Source: Hortaea werneckii (lineage: Eukaryota; Ascomycota; Dothideomycetes; Mycosphaerellales; Teratosphaeriaceae). From it: a stretch of 58,983 nucleotides of DNA. A model generated the notes under the pieces. That model was given only the letters and a program-made list of their open reading frames with translations. It was not told the origin of the DNA and made no database searches. The DNA lies in contig JBAOKB010000134.1 in the NCBI GenBank assembly GCA_037044905.1, positions 1 to 58,983 on the forward strand, in the 5' to 3' direction. This document shows positions 54,806 to 58,983 of this stretch, one piece after another (position 1 is the first letter of the stretch; every line of letters starts with the position of its first letter). Made by a program: the position numbers and the translations under genes.

Positions 54806-56273
54806 TTACTTCGTCGCCATCTCCAACAACCCCTTCAAATCCACACTCTTGGGCCTCTCAATCGGCAACCCCAGCGCCCGATCCCAAACCAACTGCGCCA
54901 GCGGCCCTAACCCCCTACTCACCCCGAACGTCGCCGTATAATACAACGTCTCGCGGAACCCGTAATGATGGAACAGCACGCCCGACGAGGAATCCACGTT
55001 CGGGAAGGGATTCTTGGTCTTGCCATGCTCGGTCAGGACACCGGGAGCGATGTCGGACGTTTGTTTGACGAGCTGGAAAACGGGGTTGGACGCAATATCC
55101 GGCCGGGACAGGGCGAAGTCCATCAGGGCTTCGAAGCGGGGATCCGGTTTCCGGAGGACCGCGTGGCCATACCCGGGGATCACGCGCCCGGATTTCAGCG
55201 TGCTCCAGAGGTACGCGGTGACGTCTTCGGAGGTGAAGTTGGTTCCCACGTGGTCCTGCATCTGCAGGATCCAGCGTAGGACTTCTTGCGCGGCGAGCCC
55301 GTGTAAGGGGCCCGCGAGGCCCTGCAGGCCCGCGGAGTAGGAGAGGAAGGGGTCTGAGAGGGCGGAGCCGACGAGGTGCGTGGCGTGCGCGGAGACATTG
55401 CCGCCTTCGTGGTCGCCGTGCAGGGCGAGGTAGAGGCGGAGGAGGTCTTGGAAGCCTTCGTTCTCCGGCCCGGATTTGCCGAGTAGGGCCGCGAAATTGT
55501 AGGCCCAGTCTTGGTTCTCGTCCACGGTGGCGGGGAGTGCGCCTCCGCCGCGGTACGCGTTCTGGTAGATTTTGGCTGCGATAGTGGGCAGTTTGGCCAG
55601 CAGCGAGATCGAGTCGTCGAAGGTCGGTTCCCAGTACTCGGCCTTGTTGAGCCCGGCCTCGTACATCTTCGCGAACTTGGACTCGTAGTTCAGGGCGGAG
55701 ACGGCGCAGGCGAACTGCGTCATGGGGTGCAGGTCCTTGGGGAAATCATCGAGCATCTTCTCCACGAAAGCTGGGATTGCGGCTTTCTGCGCCAGTTCCT
55801 TGCTGAAGCCCCGGACTTGCTGCGTGCTGGGGACTTGGCCCGTGAGGAGGAGCCAGAACATGGCTTCCGGCAGCATCTCCGTCCCGGATGTGCCTTTGGG
55901 CAGCTCCTTCTGGCAGTCCTTGATCGTCTTGCCGTGGAACCGGATCCCCTCGTTGGCGTCGAGGACGGAGCCCTCCCAGACCATGGCTTTCAGGCCGCGC
56001 ATGCCGCCGAGGGTGTTTTCCACCTTCACATCGCCTATCTTCTTGTCGGCGTGGGATTTGACTTGCTTGAGCAGCTCGCGTTTGGCGGGGATGACCTCCT
56101 TGAGGGTGGTCTTGAGATCGGGTTCGGCGGTTGCGTAGGTGCGGGCGTTGTAGGCGAGCGGGGAGAGCTGGGGTTGATGTTTAGCACGTTGATTTAATAT
56201 ATAGCATAGTTCATTTGAGGCATACCTTGGAAGCTCTCAGTGCCCTCGTGGCTGTACGGGTGCTCAATGCCAT
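54806..56273 (-). CDS. mcsA: Mitochondrial 2-methylcitrate synthase
   Basis: Two exons: 56273-56226 and 56167-54806, giving 469 residues; the 58-bp intron (GTATGC donor, CCCCAG acceptor) is phase 0. The N terminus MALSTRTATRALRASK is a mitochondrial presequence. The protein is of the citrate-synthase fold. Catalytic positions are visible: His in AGPLHGLAAQEVLRW, His in VIPGYGHAVLRKPDPR, and Asp in NPFPNVDSSSGVLFHHYGF. Segments VENTLGGMRGLKAMVWEGS and GLGPLAQLVWDRALGLPIE follow the methylcitrate-synthase (McsA) branch; ordinary fungal citrate synthase has an AYGGARGIK- and NVDAHSGV-type sequence instead. It condenses propionyl-CoA (and acetyl-CoA) with oxaloacetate. The divergent neighbour encodes the last enzyme of the same cycle, which supports the call. 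Confidence 0.9.
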
Positions 56274-56840
56274 TGTGGTGGAGGGGACAATGCCGGGTGG
56301 TCTCTATATCTCGACCCCGCTTTCTGGTCGGCTATCGTTTGTCGTTGCAATGAAGCAGCAGCAGGGGATGAGGAGGATGTAGACAGAAGGTTGAGACGGT
56401 ACAGCAACTCTCACAATCAGATAGAATGATATACGAGAAAAAGTTGAGGAGACAACAGCAGCTCGCAGTGGTTGATCGTCGAGCTGCAGCCATTGAGCCG
56501 GTCGGTGAAGCTGCGTCACTGCATCAGACCTCGGCTCAGCGAGTCAGCCGGAGCTGGGGAAAGGGAAGCGATAGCCGTCGAGCCGTCTTGAGCCGATGTC
56601 GCTGCTATTACTACTATGTACGTACATAGTATGTATTGATGAACATTTTATTACTATCTACAAAGAAAATTACTCATATCTTGCATTTCTAAGCGGCTGT
56701 AGGTGAGGTGTATACGAACAGGCTTCGTAGACTGGATCAACACTGCACAGCGGAGCACCTGTACCTCGCATGATGAGAGCAGCTTAAACAAGAATACCAT
56801 ACCAGCCGAGATACCAACAGAGCACCCTTAAAAGACCAAT
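56274..56840. promoter_or_regulatory. Shared divergent promoter of mcsA and mclA
   Basis: 567 bases between the start codons of two methylcitrate-cycle genes, so co-regulation (for instance by propionate or amino-acid carbon sources) is likely. CCGG- and GAGTC-containing stretches around 56535-56590 are candidates for zinc-cluster factor sites, but I cannot name one. Confidence 0.6.
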
Positions 56841-58664
56841 ATGTTTAGAAGCGCCGCCACACGAGCTCTCCGAACGCAGACCCGAAGACCACGATGCCTT
56901 CCTAGATCTTCCCTTACCGCCCGTCCCATCTCCTACGGCGCCGCCCACATGTCTTCCACCCTCACGCCCGTCGAGCCTCCTCTCCCCTCCTCGCACCCAA
57001 CCGATGCCTTCCACCTCCTCCCGGAATCGGAGAAAGCCGGTGCTGCAGAGGACGAGGTCTTCTCCCAGCAGATCAAGCAGGTTGAGGATTGGTGGGCATC
57101 GCCGCGCTACAAAGGCATCAAGCGACCATATTCAGCAGAGGATGTGGTCAGCAAGCGGGGGACACTCCAGCAGGTCTACCCTTCCAGCCTGATGGCGAGG
57201 AAGCTATTCAACCTCCTCGAACAGCGCATGGCGGAGGGGAGGCCGGTGCATACGATGGGTGCTATCGATCCCGTCCAGATGACCCAGCAAGCCCCTCACC
57301 AGGAAATTCTGTATGTGAGCGGCTGGGCCTGCTCCTCCGTCCTGACCTCCACCAACGAGGTCAGTCCGGACTTTGGCGACTACCCTTATAACACGGTCCC
57401 GAATCAGGTTCAGCGGTTGTTCAAAGCTCAACAGCTACATGACCGCAAACACTACGATGCCCGGCGTGCTATGAAGCCGGAGCAGAGGAAGGAAACTCCC
57501 TACATAGACTATCTGCGCCCCATCGTGGCTGACGGTGACACTGGACATGGAGGGCTCTCTGCTGTCCTCAAACTCGCCAAGCTCTTTGCTGAAAACGGAG
57601 CGGCAGCTGTGCATTTCGAAGATCAACTACACGGTGGCAAGAAATGCGGACACCTCGCAGGCAAAGTCCTCGTCCCTGTTGGCGAGCACATCAACCGTCT
57701 CAATGCCACCCGCTTCCAATGGGACCTAATGGGCTGCGAGAACCTCGTCATCGCCCGAACGGACAGCGAGAGCGGCAAACTCCTCAGCTCCGCCATCGAC
57801 GCCCGCGACCACGAATACATCCTCGGCGTGACAGACGAGTCGATCCCCCCACTAGCCGAAACGCTCCAAGTCATGGAAACCCAGGGCGCCAGCAGCGCCG
57901 AAATCGACGCCTACGAAAGCGACTTCGTCAAGTCCCACAACCTCGTCACCTTCGACGAAGCCGCCGAACACCACATCCGGGCCCAGAACCGCGACCCGCA
58001 ATCCTACCTCACCCAAGTCCAATCCACCGACGCCGCCCGCAACACCCCGCTCCACATCCGCCGCCGCCTCGCCGCCGAAGCCGCCGGCGGCTCTCCCGTC
58101 CCCTTCAACTGGGACATCCCGCGCACACGCGAAGGTTTCTACCACTACCGCGCGGGCCTCCCCGCCGCGACCAAACGCGCGATCGCCTTCGCGCCGTACG
58201 CGGACCTCCTGTGGCTGGAAACCGCGGACCCCAGCGTGCCCCTCGCCGCCTCCTTCGCCTCCGCCATCCACACCGCCACCCTCGCCGCGGGTCTCGGCAA
58301 GAAAAAACTCGTCTACAACCTCTCCCCCTCCTTCAACTGGTCCGCGCACGGCTTCTCGGCCTCGGACCTGCAAAACTTCATCCCTAGCCTCGCCGAACAC
58401 GGTTTCGTGCTGCAACTCATCTCCCTCGCCGGCCTGCATTCCACGGCTACCATCTCCGCCGAGCTGGCGCGGGGGTTTAAACAGGAGGGTATGAAGGCGT
58501 ATGTGGAGCTCGTGCAGCGCAGGGAGAAGGAATTGGGGGTTGATGTGCTGACGCATCAGAAGTGGTCGGGCGCGGCGTATCTCGATGGGGTGTTGGGGAG
58601 TATTCAGGCGGGGAGCTCGGGGAGTCGGAGTTTGGGGGAGGGGAATACTGAGGGGTCGTTTTGA
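56841..58664 (+). CDS. mclA: Mitochondrial 2-methylisocitrate lyase (ICL family)
   Basis: 607 residues, single exon. The N terminus (about 40 residues: MFRSAATRALRTQTRRPRC...) is Arg/Ser/Ala-rich without acids, a mitochondrial presequence. Glyoxysomal isocitrate lyases of fungi are shorter (about 540) and lack it. The ICL/PEPM fold is clear: WWASPRYKGIKRPYS, LYVSGWACSS, IVADGDTGHGG with metal-binding Asp, VHFEDQLHGGKKCGHLAGK with the catalytic KKCGH signature, IARTDSESG, and YNLSPSFNWS near the C terminus. It cleaves 2-methylisocitrate to pyruvate and succinate, the last step of propionyl-CoA detoxification. Isocitrate lyase proper is the alternative, but the presequence and the divergent methylcitrate synthase favour MclA. 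The Gly/Ser-rich C-terminal end carries no peroxisomal tripeptide (it ends GSF). Confidence 0.9.
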   Translation: MFRSAATRALRTQTRRPRCLPRSSLTARPISYGAAHMSSTLTPVEPPLPSSHPTDAFHLLPESEKAGAAEDEVFSQQIKQVEDWWASPRYKGIKRPYSAEDVVSKRGTLQQVYPSSLMARKLFNLLEQRMAEGRPVHTMGAIDPVQMTQQAPHQEILYVSGWACSSVLTSTNEVSPDFGDYPYNTVPNQVQRLFKAQQLHDRKHYDARRAMKPEQRKETPYIDYLRPIVADGDTGHGGLSAVLKLAKLFAENGAAAVHFEDQLHGGKKCGHLAGKVLVPVGEHINRLNATRFQWDLMGCENLVIARTDSESGKLLSSAIDARDHEYILGVTDESIPPLAETLQVMETQGASSAEIDAYESDFVKSHNLVTFDEAAEHHIRAQNRDPQSYLTQVQSTDAARNTPLHIRRRLAAEAAGGSPVPFNWDIPRTREGFYHYRAGLPAATKRAIAFAPYADLLWLETADPSVPLAASFASAIHTATLAAGLGKKKLVYNLSPSFNWSAHGFSASDLQNFIPSLAEHGFVLQLISLAGLHSTATISAELARGFKQEGMKAYVELVQRREKELGVDVLTHQKWSGAAYLDGVLGSIQAGSSGSRSLGEGNTEGSF

Positions 58665-58708
58665 GGGTGTTGTAGAAGTAGTTGGGGAAAGATGGAGGAG
58701 GAGGAGGG

Positions 58709-58711
<3 letters not shown>

Positions 58712-58744
<33 letters not shown>
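58712..58744. repeat. G33 homopolymer
   Basis: Thirty-three consecutive G, 47 nt after the mclA stop codon and therefore probably in its 3' UTR as a G tract. Confidence 0.9.
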
Positions 58745-58745
<1 letters not shown>

Positions 58746-58875
58746 GATGTGGCAAACGAGGGAAGGATGGAGAGGAAGGAAAGATGGGGAGGCATGGTAG
58801 AGAGAAGGGGGTGGATGGGGTTAGGTGCACTTGATTTTTTTTTTGTTCGGGACGTTTCATGGGCAATGCTGGTAT

Positions 58876-58899
58876 ATGTATATATATATATATATATAT
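58876..58899. repeat. TA dinucleotide microsatellite
   Basis: An alternating TA run of about 20 bases downstream of mclA. Confidence 0.8.
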
Positions 58900-58983
58900 T
58901 GGTCTCGAGAGATTGCGAATCCGGCTCGGGACAAGGATTGCGTCTTGGAGGATTAAGGACTACCAGGTCCGCTGACCGCTTCT

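Larger units (their letters stand above)
58665..58983. other. 3' flank of mclA with G33 tract and TA repeat
   Basis: The right edge of the window. It holds a G33 run at 58712-58744 and a TA microsatellite at about 58876-58899. No gene begins here as far as can be seen. Confidence 0.6.

Noticed and set aside
55511..56197. 228-codon plus-strand frame
   Set aside because: Antisense shadow of the methylcitrate synthase coding exon; codon bias of a GC-rich gene keeps it open.
54806..56273. First reading of the gene as the tricarboxylic-acid-cycle citrate synthase
   Set aside because: Signature segments fit the methylcitrate synthase branch and the divergent neighbour is a mitochondrial ICL-family protein.
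57644..58556. Long frames on both strands (247 and 234 codons) inside mclA
   Set aside because: Arg/Pro-rich or Gly/Val-rich shadows of the isocitrate-lyase-family frame, which has all catalytic motifs.

Overview
The window is nuclear DNA of a filamentous ascomycete (Pezizomycotina; Dothideomycetes is a guess from overall feel, not a demonstrated placement). The evidence is short spliceosomal introns with GT...CTAAC/CTAAT...AG signals, a Zn2Cys6 transcription factor, a TRI12-type efflux pump, a DASH cryptochrome with an RGG tail, a methylcitrate-cycle gene pair and a RIP-like AT-rich island. I find about 24 protein-coding genes, most of them spliced. I rebuilt exons by eye from reading frame, splice sites and family conservation. 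I saw no rRNA, tRNA, CRISPR array or intact transposon.

Layout, left to right. 0-12 kb: a low-complexity protein running off the left edge, an FMP46-type thioredoxin-fold protein, a DASH cryptochrome, an orphan, the ribosome-biogenesis factor Ipi1 and a Roadblock/LC7 protein. 12-22 kb: an NTF2-like DUF1348 protein, a 1052-residue Zn2Cys6 regulator, a membrane-anchored sulfotransferase-like protein and a four-exon TRI12-family efflux transporter. 23-28 kb: the MADS-box factor Mcm1, a Naa50-like N-acetyltransferase and the MICOS subunit Mic19. 28.7-36.5 kb: one very large gene for a predicted secreted protein of about 2522 residues. It joins many cysteine-rich PAN/Apple-like modules, a CE1/PHB-depolymerase-type esterase, Ser/Thr-rich linkers and a hevein-type chitin-binding domain. 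36.6-37.7 kb: an AT-rich RIP-like island with a broken coiled-coil minigene. 37.8-50.3 kb: a SET6-like protein, a CorA-like membrane protein, a sugar transporter, a short-chain dehydrogenase, the NAC beta subunit Egd1, an SHB17-like phosphatase and a Ctr copper transporter. 51.7-58.7 kb: a secreted CREG-like protein, ribosomal protein S30, and the divergent pair 2-methylcitrate synthase / 2-methylisocitrate lyase.

Working together: the last two genes are consecutive mitochondrial enzymes of propionyl-CoA detoxification (methylcitrate cycle) and share a 567-bp promoter region. Most other neighbours are unrelated housekeeping genes. The most unusual item is the giant modular esterase. It contains a duplicated three-module block (A-B-C, A'-B'-C') in which introns sit at equivalent places and phases in both copies.
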